The notes under the pieces: model-generated | What the model was told of the DNA's origin: nothing | Database searches by the model: none | The model's input: the letters and a program-made list of their open reading frames with translations, nothing else | From: Pseudovibrio sp. Alg231-02 | Lineage (GTDB): Bacteria > Pseudomonadota > Alphaproteobacteria > Rhizobiales > Stappiaceae | Length of the DNA stretch: 64,000 nt | Assembly: GCF_900143565.1 (NCBI RefSeq) | Contig: NZ_FREX01000010.1 | Span: 71,015-135,014, forward strand | Direction of reading: 5' to 3' | Position numbers and translations under genes: made by a program | Shown: in pieces, positions 29,243 through 39,272 of the stretch | How the letters are laid out: each line of letters opens with the position of its first letter | Numbering within the stretch: position 1 is the first letter of the stretch

Positions 29243-29288
29243 GGGACTGTCCTTTATCTTAGAATAAGTCTGAGTGCAGACATAGCCT

Positions 29289-29846
29289 CTACTTGGCGTC
29301 TGCCGCAACCTGCATTTTGATGATCTTATCAGGGTTACGAACAGGTTCGCCGCGTTTGATCTTGTCTACAGCGTCCATTCCGGAAACCACGTCACCAAAT
29401 ACGGTGTACTGACCATCAAGCCAGGACCCATCATTGAACATGATGAAGAACTGAGAGTTCGCACTGTTCGGGCTGCGGGAACGTGCCATGCCAAGAGTAC
29501 CACGCTTGAATGGAGCCTTGGAGAACTCAGCCTTCAGGTCAGGCATTTCAGAGCCGCCTATGCCTGTGCCGGTTGGGTCGCCAGTCTGCGCCATGAAGCC
29601 ATCAATCACACGATGGAATACGATGCCATCATAAAAGCCTTCACGTGTAAGCTGTTTAATACGCTTCACATGCTCAGGTGCAAGATCAGGACGCAGCGCA
29701 ATTTCAACGCGTCCGTCTTTTAGGTCCAGATAAATCGTGTTTTCAAGATCTTTCGCGCTGGCAGTGAATGGCATCATAAATGCGCCCACAACCATCGCAC
29801 ATGCTGTCAGGATACGTAGCAAGATTTCTGTCCTTGTCTTAGCCAA
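29289..29846 (-). CDS. ppiA: periplasmic cyclophilin-type peptidyl-prolyl isomerase
   Basis: The exported paralogue of the next gene, about 185 residues. The likely start is TTG at 29846, 6 bases after GAGAGG. It opens a signal peptide (AKTRTEILLRILTACAMVVG, then AFMMPFTASA) cleaved before KDLENT. The mature enzyme has FHRVIDGFMAQTGDPTGTG, SQFFIMFN, and WLDGQYTVFG. The longer ATG frame would place 17 unlike residues before the signal. It assists folding of envelope proteins. It lies downstream of coaD, separated by a gap of about 150 bases. Confidence 0.92.
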   Translation of the reverse strand: MAKTRTEILLRILTACAMVVGAFMMPFTASAKDLENTIYLDLKDGRVEIALRPDLAPEHVKRIKQLTREGFYDGIVFHRVIDGFMAQTGDPTGTGIGGSEMPDLKAEFSKAPFKRGTLGMARSRSPNSANSQFFIMFNDGSWLDGQYTVFGDVVSGMDAVDKIKRGEPVRNPDKIIKMQVAADAK

Positions 29847-29994
29847 GGCGTACCTCTCAAACTCCCAATTGGCTTTCGAAAAGAGATACGCACACAAAAC
29901 AAAATTTAGCGGGTGTTATGTGATTGCACATAAACGCGACGCGCTAAAAAAGTCTAACCCTATCAAATAGGCAGTCTTTTCTGTTGCGTTGTTT

Positions 29995-30498
29995 TTAAGC
30001 AATCTCAAAGCGCTTTTTAAGCGCAGCCTCAACACACTTGGGGACAAACGAACTGTAATCTCCCCCCATCTTTGCAATCTGGCGCACCAGTGTAGCCGTA
30101 ATGGGGCGCATCACTGGTGAGCTTGGAAAAAATACGGTCTTGATGTCAGGTGCCATCGCCCCATTCATTCCAGCCATCTGCATTTCATAATTGAGATCAG
30201 TCGAGTCTCGGAGTCCACGCACCAGAATGTTAGAGCCATGCTCTCGCGCTGCATCCACTACCAGCCCAGTAAAGGAGACTGTACGAATACGAGCAGCATT
30301 TTCTGCACCAAACTGCTCTTCACAAGCAAGGCGGATCAACTCCACACGTTCTTCAAAGGAAAACAACGGAGCCTTGGAAGCCTGAATGCCAATAGCTACA
30401 ATTACCTCATCAGCCAAAACCAATGATTGCTCCAGAATGTCCAGATGACCGTGTGTCATAGGATCAAATGACCCCGGATAAAGTGCAATGCGCTTCAT
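29995..30498 (-). CDS. coaD: phosphopantetheine adenylyltransferase
   Basis: Transfers AMP from ATP to 4'-phosphopantetheine in the fourth step of coenzyme A synthesis. The ATG at 30498 gives the classical start [20 protein letters not shown] with the T/HxGH nucleotidyltransferase motif. [29 protein letters not shown], and [21 protein letters not shown] follow, as in all CoaD proteins. Length about 167 is normal. It lies between gyrA (upstream) and ppiA, the usual alphaproteobacterial arrangement. Confidence 0.96.
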   Translation of the reverse strand: MKRIALYPGSFDPMTHGHLDILEQSLVLADEVIVAIGIQASKAPLFSFEERVELIRLACEEQFGAENAARIRTVSFTGLVVDAAREHGSNILVRGLRDSTDLNYEMQMAGMNGAMAPDIKTVFFPSSPVMRPITATLVRQIAKMGGDYSSFVPKCVEAALKKRFEIA

Positions 30499-30764
30499 AT
30501 AATCTCTCGCGTCACAAATGCCTCTCCCCATAAGCATCATAAATGACACTTACCTTTTGGGCTTTGGCGAGATTGAACCCATTTTATCCATGCGTTTCAA
30601 GCTATTTCTGACAATTAGGCCATACCATATAGGACAGATCATGCAGAATTGGATCGATAGTTGGATCTACCCAAGACGTGCTTCTAGAAAAGCACAATGA
30701 AAGTCGCAAAATCCAAATCACTCATAAAATTGCAATTCCCTCTCTCAGAATGAAATAACCAGAA

Positions 30765-30798
30765 ACAAAAAAGGCGGAGCACATGCCCCGCCTTTTTT
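30765..30798 (-). terminator. Rho-independent terminator of gyrA
   Basis: On the minus strand AAAAAAGGCGGGGC faces GCTCCGCCTTTTTT around a short loop, 17 bases after the gyrA stop. Confidence 0.9.
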
Positions 30799-30814
30799 CT
30801 AGAATCTACATCAC

Positions 30815-33613
30815 TTACTCAGTGCTTGGCGCTTCACCACCGTCACCCTCAGGTGTCGGAGCAGCGCTCTCTGCGTCTGCTCCTTCGGTGTCTGCACCGG
30901 TCTCGACGGCGCCTTCTACGTCAGCGTTTTCATCGTCATCAGCTTCGCTAATGCGCTCCACTGCAACAACTTGCTCTTCAGCAGAGGTATTGAACACGGT
31001 CACACCTTGTGTCGAACGACCTGCAATGCGGATGCCGTTAACCGGGCAACGGATCAGCTGTCCACCATCGGTCACCAGCATAATCTCGTCGCTGTCCTCA
31101 CTACGGAAAGACGCAACCAGGCGGCCATTACGATCATTCACCGTCATCGCCGCGATACCCTTACCGCCACGACCGGTAGTGCGGTACTCGTACGAGCTTG
31201 TGCGCTTGCCATAACCCTTTTCAGAAACAGTAAGAATGACTTCTTCACTCTCGTCCATCTCTTTAAAGCGTTCTTCGGAGATGCCAGCGTCCTCAAAGGA
31301 CACATTATCTTCTGCTTCCTCACCGCGCATTGCACGGGAAAGCTTCAGATAAGCCGTCCGCTCTTCGGAATCGCACTCAAAGTGACCAAGGATCGTCATA
31401 GAGATGACGTGATCACTCTCAGCAAGGTTGATCCCCCGAACACCAACGGAGTTACGGCCAGAGAACACACGAACATCCGTTGCCGGGAAGCGAATACACA
31501 TCCCCGATGAGGTCGTCAGCAGAACGTCATCATCTTCCGTCGAAGTCATAACGTTGACGATGCCATCGCCCTCTTCCAACTTCATGGCGATCTTGCCGTT
31601 TTTGTTGATCTGAGCGAAGTCTGAAAGCTTGTTCCGGCGGATGGTTCCACGCTTGGTCGCAAACATCACGTCCAGTTCAGCCCACGTTTCCTCGTTCTCA
31701 GGAAGCGGCAAAATAGATGTGATGCGTTCACCCTGCTCCAGAGGAAGCATATTGACCAAAGCATTACCACGTGCCTGAGGGCTGGCCAGAGGCAAGCGCC
31801 AGACTTTCATCTTGTAAGCGATACCGCGTGAAGAGAAGAACAGAACCGGCGTATGAGTATTGGCAACGAACAGACGGGTTACAAAGTCTTCGTCTTTCGT
31901 CCGCATGCCAGACCGGCCCTTACCGCCACGACGCTGTGCACGATAGGTGTCCAGAGGAACGCGTTTGATGTAACCGGTATGAGATACAGTCACGACCATA
32001 TCTTCACGCTGGATCAGATCTTCATCATCCAGATCTCCACCACCATCGGTAATTTCTGTCCGGCGCGGTGTCGCAAACTCATCACGTACTTCTTCAAGCT
32101 CGGTACGAACGATGTGAAGAATACGCTCACGGCTACGCAGAATATCAAGATAATCCTTGATCTCCGTCGCCAGTTTGTCGAGTTCATCGCCAATCTCGTC
32201 ACGACCCAGAGCAGTCAGACGCTGCAAGCGCAGATCCAGAATGGCGCGAGCCTGATCTTCAGAAAGCTTGAACGTACCATCTTCCTGAATAGCGTAGCGT
32301 GGATCATCAATCAGCTGGATCAGCGGCTCGATGTCTTTCGCTGGCCAGTTACGCTCCATCAGCTGACGGCGCGCAGTCGCAGGATCAGGTGCTGTGCGAA
32401 TAAGATGAATAACATCATCAATGTTGGCAGTCGCAACAGCCAAACCTACGAGAACATGAGCACGATCTCGCGCTTTGTTCAGAAGGAAACGAGTCCGGCG
32501 ACCAATAACCTCTTCACGGAAAGCAATAAACGCTTTCAGCATATCCTGCAGAGCAAGCTGCTCAGGACGGCCACCATTCAGAGCCACCACATTACAGCCA
32601 AAGCTCTGTTGAAGCTGAGAGTAACGATAGAGCTGGTTCAGGATAACATCAGGAACAGCATCACGCTTCAGCTCAATAACAACGCGCATGCCACGACGAT
32701 CTGATTCGTCGCGAATATCAGAGATGCCCTCAATCCGCTTTTCACGAACAAGCTCTGCGATCTTTTCGATCATAGAGGATTTGTTCACCTGATAAGGGAT
32801 TTCAGTGACAATCAAAGCCATACGGCCTGAGCGAATTTCTTCCGTCTCAACCCGGCTGCGCATAAGAACGGAACCACGTCCGGTCTCATAAGCTGATTTG
32901 ATGCCAGCACGGCCAAGAATAATACCACCGGTCGGGAAGTCCGGACCCGGGATAATCTCCATCAGCTCTGGCAGAGTGATTTCAGGGCGCTCGATCATTG
33001 CGATCGTGCCATCAATCACTTCACCCATGTTATGCGGCGGAATATTGGTCGCCATACCAACAGCAATACCGCCAGCACCATTTACCAGCAGGTTCGGGTA
33101 GCGTGCTGGGAGAACTTCAGGTTCCGTCTCGGAGCCATCGTAGTTCTCATTGAAGTTCACCGTATCTTTGTCGATATCGGAAAGCTGTGTCTGAGCAACT
33201 TTTTCGAGGCGACACTCTGTGTAACGCATCGCAGCAGCACGGTCACCATCAACCGAGCCAAAGTTGCCCTGCCCATTAATGAGTGGCAGGCGCATGGAAA
33301 AATTCTGCGCCATACGAACAAGAGCATCATAAATCGCACTATCACCATGTGGGTGATATTTACCCATAACGTCACCAACGACGCGGGCGGATTTACGATA
33401 GGGCTTGTTCCACTCATATCCGTTTTCATGCATAGAATACAGAATACGGCGGTGAACCGGCTTCAAACCATCACGAACATCGGGAAGCGCACGGCTCACA
33501 ATCACGCTCATTGCGTAATCGAGATAGCTGCGCTTCATTTCATCTGTGATAGAGACGGGCCGAATGTCGCTAGGTAGGCCACCTGGTGGTGTACTTAAGT
33601 CCTGATCTGCCAA
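30815..33613 (-). CDS. gyrA: DNA gyrase subunit A
   Basis: The breakage-reunion subunit of gyrase, 932 residues. [20 protein letters not shown] opens the core, and the catalytic tyrosine is Y131 in [10 protein letters not shown]. The quinolone-resistance region [20 protein letters not shown] carries Ser92 and Asp96, equivalent to E. coli Ser83 and Asp87, so it looks wild-type. The C-terminal domain has the beta-pinwheel repeats and the GyrA box in [11 protein letters not shown]. It ends in a long acidic tail rich in Glu, Asp and Ala. The start is TTG, with an ordinary MADQD-type N-terminus and no better ATG. Confidence 0.97.
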   Translation of the reverse strand: MADQDLSTPPGGLPSDIRPVSITDEMKRSYLDYAMSVIVSRALPDVRDGLKPVHRRILYSMHENGYEWNKPYRKSARVVGDVMGKYHPHGDSAIYDALVRMAQNFSMRLPLINGQGNFGSVDGDRAAAMRYTECRLEKVAQTQLSDIDKDTVNFNENYDGSETEPEVLPARYPNLLVNGAGGIAVGMATNIPPHNMGEVIDGTIAMIERPEITLPELMEIIPGPDFPTGGIILGRAGIKSAYETGRGSVLMRSRVETEEIRSGRMALIVTEIPYQVNKSSMIEKIAELVREKRIEGISDIRDESDRRGMRVVIELKRDAVPDVILNQLYRYSQLQQSFGCNVVALNGGRPEQLALQDMLKAFIAFREEVIGRRTRFLLNKARDRAHVLVGLAVATANIDDVIHLIRTAPDPATARRQLMERNWPAKDIEPLIQLIDDPRYAIQEDGTFKLSEDQARAILDLRLQRLTALGRDEIGDELDKLATEIKDYLDILRSRERILHIVRTELEEVRDEFATPRRTEITDGGGDLDDEDLIQREDMVVTVSHTGYIKRVPLDTYRAQRRGGKGRSGMRTKDEDFVTRLFVANTHTPVLFFSSRGIAYKMKVWRLPLASPQARGNALVNMLPLEQGERITSILPLPENEETWAELDVMFATKRGTIRRNKLSDFAQINKNGKIAMKLEEGDGIVNVMTSTEDDDVLLTTSSGMCIRFPATDVRVFSGRNSVGVRGINLAESDHVISMTILGHFECDSEERTAYLKLSRAMRGEEAEDNVSFEDAGISEERFKEMDESEEVILTVSEKGYGKRTSSYEYRTTGRGGKGIAAMTVNDRNGRLVASFRSEDSDEIMLVTDGGQLIRCPVNGIRIAGRSTQGVTVFNTSAEEQVVAVERISEADDDENADVEGAVETGADTEGADAESAAPTPEGDGGEAPSTE

Positions 33614-33946
33614 GGATTATTCTCATCAATTTTAAGTCAGAATTCCTAGCCTTTATAGCCGATTCAAACCGCAGAACCAAACGCCACAAGCCCTGAAAAG
33701 ACACCTAATAACAACTACCTTACCCCACGGCCTCATCGACCACTGGTTACTAGGCCTTTCTACACAGTTTCGTTGCTCAAAAGCATCGCTCTTCCTCATA
33801 AAAATACTAAGCTATACGCAGGCAGTGCAAAATCCTATCAAACTCTTGCCAAATACAACATTGTCTGGTAGCGCCCTCTCAAGAACCGCAGAAATGCGGG
33901 TAAAAGCGCCCAAAGATGGGCTAAACCACATACAAGGTAAAGCGCA
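33614..33946. other. divergent intergenic region, gyrA / marC
   Basis: About 333 bases with no convincing gene or RNA. It must hold the gyrA and marC promoters; no clear -35/-10 pair was seen. A short GCCCAAAGATGGGC hairpin lies about 30 bases before the marC ATG. Confidence 0.45.
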
Positions 33947-34579
33947 ATGCTCATTGAGTTCCTCATCAATGCATTTGCCATGCTGTTTGTCACCATCGAC
34001 CCGATTGGTCTGGCACCAATTTTTCTGGCCGTAACCGCCGGGGCAAGCAGTGTTGAGCGCCGTCAGATCGCGATTAAAGCCATAGTCATTTCTGGCATCA
34101 CGCTCCTGGCATTTTTCTTTGCCGGACGCCAGCTTCTGGAAGTTCTCGGCATCTCTCAAGCTGCATTTAAGGTTGCGGGCGGCCTTCTGCTCTTCATCAT
34201 TGCAACTGAGATGGTGTTCGAACATCGCCAAAAGCGTAAAGCTGAAAGTGCGGAAAAGGTTGTCGAACAGGAAGACCTGTCCCAGACAGCAGTGTTCCCG
34301 CTGGCAATTCCGCTCATTGCAGGTCCGGCAACTATCTCTGCAATCATCCTGCTCGCCGGTCAGGCACCAGGCTTTGCTGGCCAGATGAGCCTGATCGCAG
34401 TCCTTCTGTCTGTGCTCGCACTCAGCTTCTTCGTGTTTCTGCTGGCAGCACGCATCGATAAACTGCTCGGCTCTACAGTCCAGCTCATCATCACCCGTCT
34501 TTTTGGTGTGATCCTCGCAGCACTGTCCGTTCAGTTCGTTGCAGACGGCATCTTCTCGTTAATCGAGATGCATTCATAA
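33947..34579 (+). CDS. MarC-family integral membrane protein
   Basis: A 210-residue protein with six hydrophobic segments, of the MarC/UPF0056 family, whose members were once thought to be antibiotic-resistance transporters and whose function is unsettled. Family blocks are FVTIDPIGLAPIFLAVT (14-30), GGLLLFIIATEMVF, the polar linker with many Lys and Glu (about 90-110), and VFPLAIPLIAGPATISAIILL. It stands alone on the plus strand with AAGGTAAAGCGC before the ATG. Confidence 0.88.
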   Translation: MLIEFLINAFAMLFVTIDPIGLAPIFLAVTAGASSVERRQIAIKAIVISGITLLAFFFAGRQLLEVLGISQAAFKVAGGLLLFIIATEMVFEHRQKRKAESAEKVVEQEDLSQTAVFPLAIPLIAGPATISAIILLAGQAPGFAGQMSLIAVLLSVLALSFFVFLLAARIDKLLGSTVQLIITRLFGVILAALSVQFVADGIFSLIEMHS

Positions 34580-34690
34580 TTCAGGTGAGCGCCCATACCT
34601 CTTGTGGGCGCTCTTCTCTCCAAATGAGTTAAAGCTTGCAGTCCCAAATCCCCTTCGTAAAGTCGCCCTTGTATTTTACGGAGGATTCGA

Positions 34691-35623
34691 ATGGCTGCCC
34701 ACGGCTCAAAAAAAGTGATTTTCGCCGCCCTTGCTGGCAACACACTCATTTCAATCACCAAATTTGCTGCCGCAGCCTATACCGGGTCTGCCGCAATGCT
34801 ATCCGAAGGCATTCACTCGCTCGTTGACACAGGAAACCAGGGCCTGCTGCTGCTTGGCATGAAGCGCGCTGAAAAACCTGCAGATGAAAAACACCCGTTC
34901 GGATATGGCTCAGAAATTTACTTCTGGGCATTTGTCGTCGCCATCATGATTTTCGCCGTTGGTGCAGGAATTTCGCTCTACGAAGGCATTCAGAAAATTC
35001 TCAATCCTCACCCGATTGAATCTGCCCTGATCGCTTACATCGTCCTTGGACTCGCAATCATTTTTGAAGGCTGGGCCTGGATGGTCGCCTACAAAGAGTT
35101 CAAAAAAACCAAAGGCAAGCGCCCTTTCCTTGCCGCTGTGCGCGACAGCAAAGACCCAACAGTTTTCACAGTGCTTTTCGAAGATACAGCCGCAATGCTT
35201 GGCTTGCTCGTCGCACTTGTCGGCATCTACGGCGCTCAAGCTTTGGGCATTGCATGGCTGGACGGAGCAGCCTCTGTCGTAATTGGCCTCATCCTCGCAG
35301 GCACAGCATTTGTACTGGCATTGGAAACCAAGGGCCTCCTCATCGGCGAAAGCGCTTCTGACGAACTTGTTGCCTCCGTACGAGAAATTCTACAGGCACC
35401 AGCAGCCGTCAAAGGCGTGAATGAAATCCGCACCCTGCACTTGGGCCCAAATGACGTCCTTCTCGCAGCCTCGCTGGATTTCGAAGACGCTCTGACAGCA
35501 GGTGCAGTTGAAGAAGTCATCTTCTCACTGGAAGACACGATCAAACGGGCACAACCATTGATCGGACGCGTATTCCTTGAAGTTCAGGCTGCACGCGATC
35601 ATCAGATTCTTGAGGGCGAGTAG
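34691..35623 (+). CDS. cation diffusion facilitator (CDF) family transporter
   Basis: A 310-residue metal/proton antiporter of the inner membrane. The N-terminal SAAMLSEGIHSLVDTGNQGLL carries the transport-site H-x3-D pair on helix 2. HPFGYGSEIYFWAFV is the cytoplasmic-loop and helix 3 signature, and FEDTAAMLGLLVAL supplies the second D/E-x3-D pair on helix 5. The C-terminal cytoplasmic regulatory domain (about 215-300) is present. The E-D rather than H-D pattern in helix 5 leaves open whether Zn, Fe or Mn is moved. GGAGG lies upstream of the ATG. Confidence 0.9.
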   Translation: MAAHGSKKVIFAALAGNTLISITKFAAAAYTGSAAMLSEGIHSLVDTGNQGLLLLGMKRAEKPADEKHPFGYGSEIYFWAFVVAIMIFAVGAGISLYEGIQKILNPHPIESALIAYIVLGLAIIFEGWAWMVAYKEFKKTKGKRPFLAAVRDSKDPTVFTVLFEDTAAMLGLLVALVGIYGAQALGIAWLDGAASVVIGLILAGTAFVLALETKGLLIGESASDELVASVREILQAPAAVKGVNEIRTLHLGPNDVLLAASLDFEDALTAGAVEEVIFSLEDTIKRAQPLIGRVFLEVQAARDHQILEGE

Positions 35624-35692
35624 TTTATCCGCCTAGTGACTTACAAATTAGACCCTTAAGAAGCTTACATACTAAGAATTTTGGAGCAGACA

Positions 35693-36682
35693 ATGACCAT
35701 ACTTGTAACAGGCGGCTGCGGATATATTGGAAGCCACATGACGTGGTGTCTTCACGACGCAGGAGAGGATTTTGTCGTCATAGACAATCTGTCCACGGGC
35801 TTCGACTGGGCCATCCCGCAAAGCACCAAGCTATACGAAGGCGAAATCACAGACCTTGATCTGCTCCAGACAATCATCCGCAACCACGACATCTCTGCGG
35901 TCATTCACTTCGCGGGCTCAATTATCGTCCCAGAATCCGTCTCTAACCCATTGAAATATTATGAGAATAACACAGCAGCTTCACGCACATTAATTGAAGC
36001 CTGCGTGAAGAATGGCATCAAGCATTTCATTTTCTCATCAACTGCAGCAGTTTATGGTGATCCAGAAGTTATTCCAGTTTCTGAAGATACCCCTTTAACT
36101 CCCTTAAGCCCCTACGGCACTTCAAAGTTGATGACAGAACTTATGTTGCGCGACACGGCCGCCGCCCACGAGTTCAAATACACGGCTCTACGCTATTTTA
36201 ATGTGGCAGGCGCTGACCCCGAAGGTCGCACTGGCCAATCCACCAAGAACGCGACCCACCTGATCAAAGTGGCCTGCGAAGCTGCCCTCGGTAAGCGCAC
36301 CCATCTCGGCATTTTTGGCGATGATTTCGACACACCAGATGGGACTGGAGTGCGCGATTACATCCACGTTTCCGACCTCGCAAGCGCACATTACCTCGCC
36401 CTAAAACGCCTGCGCGATGGCGGAGATAGCATTATCATGAACGCAGGCTACGGTGACGGCTACTCAGTCCTTCAGGTCATCGATGCTGTGAAAGCCGTAT
36501 CAGACGTTAATTTTGAGGTGAAAAAAGAACCGCGCCGTGCTGGCGACTCTCCAAAAGTTGTCGCAGACAACTCCAGAATCATGAGCAATCTGGAATGGAA
36601 GCCACGCTTTGATGACCTGCCAACAATCGTAAAACATGCGCTGGATTGGGAGAAAAAGCTCCAATTCAAAAACAGTCTTTAG
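35693..36682 (+). CDS. galE: UDP-glucose 4-epimerase
   Basis: Interconverts UDP-glucose and UDP-galactose, feeding galactose into LPS and exopolysaccharide. This extended SDR enzyme of about 329 residues has the NAD loop GGCGYIGSHM near the N-terminus and VIDNLSTG. It also has FAGSIIVPESVSNPLKYYENN, catalytic Ser in FSSTAAVYGDP and YGTSK, ALRYFNVAGADPEGRTGQ, and GTGVRDYIHVSDLA. The ATG at 35693 has GGAG 6 bases upstream; the in-frame TTG before it is less likely. It functionally complements galU at 22958-23842 but lies well away from it. Confidence 0.93.
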   Translation: MTILVTGGCGYIGSHMTWCLHDAGEDFVVIDNLSTGFDWAIPQSTKLYEGEITDLDLLQTIIRNHDISAVIHFAGSIIVPESVSNPLKYYENNTAASRTLIEACVKNGIKHFIFSSTAAVYGDPEVIPVSEDTPLTPLSPYGTSKLMTELMLRDTAAAHEFKYTALRYFNVAGADPEGRTGQSTKNATHLIKVACEAALGKRTHLGIFGDDFDTPDGTGVRDYIHVSDLASAHYLALKRLRDGGDSIIMNAGYGDGYSVLQVIDAVKAVSDVNFEVKKEPRRAGDSPKVVADNSRIMSNLEWKPRFDDLPTIVKHALDWEKKLQFKNSL

Positions 36683-36690
36683 ACGCTATT

Positions 36691-36724
36691 GCGCCGGCTG
36701 AACTCCTCAGTCGGCGCACTTTTC
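36691..36724 (+). terminator. terminator of galE
   Basis: GCGCCGGCTGA pairs with TCAGTCGGCGC, with one G-U pair, around a 6-base loop, followed by ACTTTTCT. It starts 8 bases after the stop codon. Confidence 0.82.
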
Positions 36725-36746
36725 TGCGAAGCACTAAACGCTCCAT

Positions 36747-37184
36747 CTATGGGATACGGATAACACGATCTCCGGGCTGAATACCCAATTCAGCCGCGCG
36801 CCCAGCCACCACCTCTAAAACATATTGAGCAGGCAAACCGGAAGGGATGATCTCTTCCGAATACGGCACTGTGTTCGCAGCAATGCTTTTAACTTTATAG
36901 TCAGACCCGATGAAAATGATATCGAGCGAAGTCGGCGTATTCTTCATCCAGAAGTACTGAAGACCCGACTGCGGGAAAATGAACAGCATCCCCTGATCAG
37001 CTGTCAGATCCGTTCGGCCCATCAAGCCTTGGGCCCTGTCATCAGGCGTTTCAGCGACCTCAACTTGGAACTCATGCGTTCCATTGGCACTACGCACTTC
37101 AAGAATTTCAGTTCTCATACCTGCAGCAACCGTCGATGTCATACCCAGCAAAACAAAAATGAATGCAATTCGAAGAACCGTCAT
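36747..37184 (-). CDS. DUF192 family exported protein
   Basis: A small exported protein of about 145 residues. The ATG at 37184 starts a signal peptide, MTVLRIAFIFVLLGM then TSTVAAG. The DUF192 core reads VEVAETPDDRAQGLMGRTDL, GMLFIFPQSG, FWMKNTPTSLDIIFIG, and YVLEVVAGRAAELGIQPGD near the end. The family occurs in bacteria and archaea and has no firmly established function; the conserved Asp and Trp-Met-Lys-Asn-Thr suggest a ligand- or metal-binding pocket. It lies downstream of the cold-shock gene on the same strand, with a terminator between them. Confidence 0.88.
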   Translation of the reverse strand: MTVLRIAFIFVLLGMTSTVAAGMRTEILEVRSANGTHEFQVEVAETPDDRAQGLMGRTDLTADQGMLFIFPQSGLQYFWMKNTPTSLDIIFIGSDYKVKSIAANTVPYSEEIIPSGLPAQYVLEVVAGRAAELGIQPGDRVIRIP

Positions 37185-37222
37185 AAAGCTTAAAACCTCG
37201 TTTTCTTTAGCTTTGAGCCAAA

Positions 37223-37253
37223 GAAAAACCCTTGGCAAGTCACCAAGGGCTTA
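37223..37253 (-). terminator. terminator of the two-domain cold-shock gene
   Basis: On the minus strand CCCTTGG pairs with CCAAGGG, extended by AAG/TTT-type pairs, and is followed by TTTTTC. It lies between the cold-shock gene and the DUF192 gene. Confidence 0.75.
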
Positions 37254-37300
37254 AAATCAGCAAATATCAGGAATGTGATCTGAAAACGGTAAGACTCTCG

Positions 37301-37882
37301 TCAGTGAGATGCCGGAATGTGAGTACCACTCCCAACAGGCCGAACTTCCGCAGCCATCTTGCCTTTCGGCCCGTCACCAAAGCGCACCTGCACCTTTTGG
37401 CCAGGCCGCAACTCCGTAATACCGAAACGACGTAGCGTTTCCATATGAATGAAGATATCTTCCGTGCCTTCGCCGCGCGTCAGGAAACCAAAGCCCTTGA
37501 CCCGGTTAAACCACTTTACTTCTGCGTCGATAAAACTACCCTCTGGTGTCACCTGCACGTGCGTCCGAGAAGGTGGCAGCTGAGAAGGATGAACCGCATA
37601 ACTCTCATCCATGGAAAGAATGCGCATCGCCTGCAATCCGCGCGGACGATTAAGCACCTCGCAAACAACACGCGCACCTTCATACGCCGTCTGATAGCCG
37701 TCCCTGCGCAAGCATGTAACATGCAACAAGACGTCAGGCAGATCGTCTTCCGGCTCTACAAAACCATAGCCTTTACCAATATCAAACCACTTGATTGTTC
37801 CTGCCACTTGAAGAACATCTAAGGCTGTATCGTCAACCAGGTCCTCGACAGAGCCTAACTGAGGCGCCGTTTTTACCACCAT
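37301..37882 (-). CDS. two-domain cold-shock (CSD) protein
   Basis: An RNA/single-strand DNA-binding protein of about 193 residues with two cold-shock domains in tandem, an arrangement typical of Hyphomicrobiales rather than the 70-residue CspA. Domain 1 has [18 protein letters not shown] and LLHVTCL (RNP1 and RNP2). Domain 2 has [18 protein letters not shown] and [10 protein letters not shown], ending MAAEVRPV. The ATG at 37882 (GGGG about 8 bases upstream) is preferred over a TTG start 16 codons earlier. The long leader on the upstream side contains alternative hairpins. It probably acts as an RNA chaperone under stress. Confidence 0.88.
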   Translation of the reverse strand: MVVKTAPQLGSVEDLVDDTALDVLQVAGTIKWFDIGKGYGFVEPEDDLPDVLLHVTCLRRDGYQTAYEGARVVCEVLNRPRGLQAMRILSMDESYAVHPSQLPPSRTHVQVTPEGSFIDAEVKWFNRVKGFGFLTRGEGTEDIFIHMETLRRFGITELRPGQKVQVRFGDGPKGKMAAEVRPVGSGTHIPASH

Positions 37883-38026
37883 GATGAATGCCCCGAAATT
37901 TGCCGCATCTGAAATGTAACGCTCGATCAAAACCGAACACCACTTGATTCCACAAAAAGAATATCATTACGCCCGACGGCAAAAAGGTAAAAAATTAACA
38001 AAGAGCTAAATGATCCCCCATTGATT

Positions 38027-38090
38027 TGGTTAGTGTTGTCCTATCAACACCATTTACCTGAAGTTTGGAGGGGGTATAGCTAACACTACT
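38027..38090 (-). promoter_or_regulatory. alternative hairpins in the cold-shock gene leader
   Basis: GTGTTG (38033-38038) can pair with CAACAC (38045-38050) as a tight local hairpin. Alternatively TAGTGTT (38031-38037) pairs with AACACTA (38082-38088), enclosing a CCCCCTCC tract on the minus strand. The two pairings exclude each other. Whether the transcript starts far enough upstream to contain both is not known. The rest of 37883-38299 shows no gene. Confidence 0.35.
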
Positions 38091-38299
38091 GAAGATTTTA
38101 TCCCATGAATCCCCGCGTTACTTTCAAAGTCTCAGCTTGTCATCAGATACACACTATTGCGGAGCATACCTTGCATATTCAGAATTCAGAAATACTAGGC
38201 ACCCTTCCCTCCTAGCTTTTTTCGCGCTAGCTTCGGCCAACTTCAACCTCTGCTGGTTCCCACTTCACAGAGCCAATCCCATAAAAGAAAGAGTTCGAC

Positions 38300-38740
38300 A
38301 TGCGTTATCTACACACCATGGTCCGCGTTAAAGATCTTGATGAATCCCTGAAGTTTTATTGCAGTATCTTTGGGCTGGAAGAAGTTCGCCGTCACGAAAG
38401 CGAAGCCGGCCGCTTCACGCTTGTCTTCCTGGCTGCGCCTGAAGACAAAGAAAGCTTCAGCGCATCTTCCGCACCAGCACTCGAGCTAACATACAACTGG
38501 GATCCGGAAGAGTACGCCGGAGGTCGCAACTTCGGCCACCTCGCCTATGAAGTCGACAATATCTATGAGACCTGCGAAAAGCTTCAAGCCTCTGGGATCA
38601 CAATCAACCGACCACCACGCGACGGTCGTATGGCATTCATTGTTTCTCCAGATGGAATTTCCATTGAGCTTTTGCAAAAAGGTGGAAGCCTTGAGCCAGC
38701 TGAGCCATGGCTCTCCATGGGCAACACCGGCAGCTGGTAA
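38300..38740 (+). CDS. gloA: glyoxalase I (lactoylglutathione lyase)
   Basis: Converts the hemithioacetal of methylglyoxal and glutathione to S-lactoylglutathione in the cytosol. The 146 residues form two beta-alpha-beta3 units. Metal ligands are visible as His5 in [12 protein letters not shown], a Glu in LELTYNWD, His in [10 protein letters not shown], and a Glu in [22 protein letters not shown] and [10 protein letters not shown] are family blocks. It stands alone and is followed by a strong palindromic hairpin. Confidence 0.94.
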   Translation: MRYLHTMVRVKDLDESLKFYCSIFGLEEVRRHESEAGRFTLVFLAAPEDKESFSASSAPALELTYNWDPEEYAGGRNFGHLAYEVDNIYETCEKLQASGITINRPPRDGRMAFIVSPDGISIELLQKGGSLEPAEPWLSMGNTGSW

Positions 38741-38753
38741 TTTCAGCACAAGT

Positions 38754-38789
38754 ATTTCAGCGCCTCAATTTCAATTGAGGCGCTGAAAT
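38754..38789 (+). terminator. long perfect palindromic hairpin after gloA
   Basis: A 17-base arm (38754-38770, ATTTCAGCGCCTCAATT) is matched exactly by its complement at 38773-38789 with only 2 bases between. It is 13 bases after the gloA stop and has no T-run. It may act as terminator or as a 3'-end stabiliser. Confidence 0.65.
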
Positions 38790-38930
38790 CTAACAATAAT
38801 TAAGAAAAGAATAGACCAAATCCATATTTGTGGATTGTTTGAATTATAAAATTTTAAGCACTAGACAATATCCTGCTGAAAACTTATAAGCCTCTTCACA
38901 GCGCGCCACATTGCGCAAATGCTGTAGAGT

Positions 38931-39005
38931 GCGCCCATCGTCTAGCGGTTAGGACGCCGCCCTTTCACGGCGGAAACAGGGGTTCGATTCCCCTTGGGCG
39001 TACCA
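38931..39005 (+). tRNA. tRNA-Glu (UUC anticodon)
   Basis: A complete cloverleaf with encoded CCA. The acceptor GCGCCCA pairs with TGGGCGT (one G-U pair), the D-arm lies within TCGTCTAGCGGTTAGGACG, the anticodon stem CCGCC/GGCGG encloses CTTTCAC with TTC as anticodon, and the T-arm GGGGTTCGATTCCCC is canonical. It decodes GAA and GAG. It is a single gene, not part of a tRNA cluster, and the downstream side shows no integrase or repeated 3' end. Confidence 0.96.
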
Positions 39006-39213
39006 ATTCTCTCCTTAAATTTATTTGTTTTGCTAGCATCGCATCTTCATGCGCTGTTTCTCAATTATTTTGAGAGCAAGTACTGACGACACATCTCTGC
39101 GAACGAGCTCCCCAATCCTCATAGCCGCGACCAGTCCACTTAAGCCCGAGTAAAGTCGCAAGGTAAGACCCTTACCCACATCACCCTCTGATCAGGACCC
39201 CACGCCGGAACAC

Positions 39214-39250
39214 AAAAAAGCCCGGCAGTGAACCTGCGCTCACTCCGGGC
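39214..39250 (-). terminator. terminator of ssb
   Basis: On the minus strand GCCCGGAGTGA pairs with TCACTGCCGGGC (one bulged base) and is followed by six T. It lies 23 bases after the ssb stop. Confidence 0.88.
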
Positions 39251-39272
39251 CATCTTGAATTACATGCTTGGC

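Noticed and set aside
38137-38331. 64-codon frame overlapping the gloA start
   Set aside because: It overlaps the well-supported gloA N-terminus in another frame and has no features.
38931-39005. tRNA-Glu as integration site of a mobile element
   Set aside because: No integrase, no repeated tRNA 3' end downstream, and core genes on both sides.
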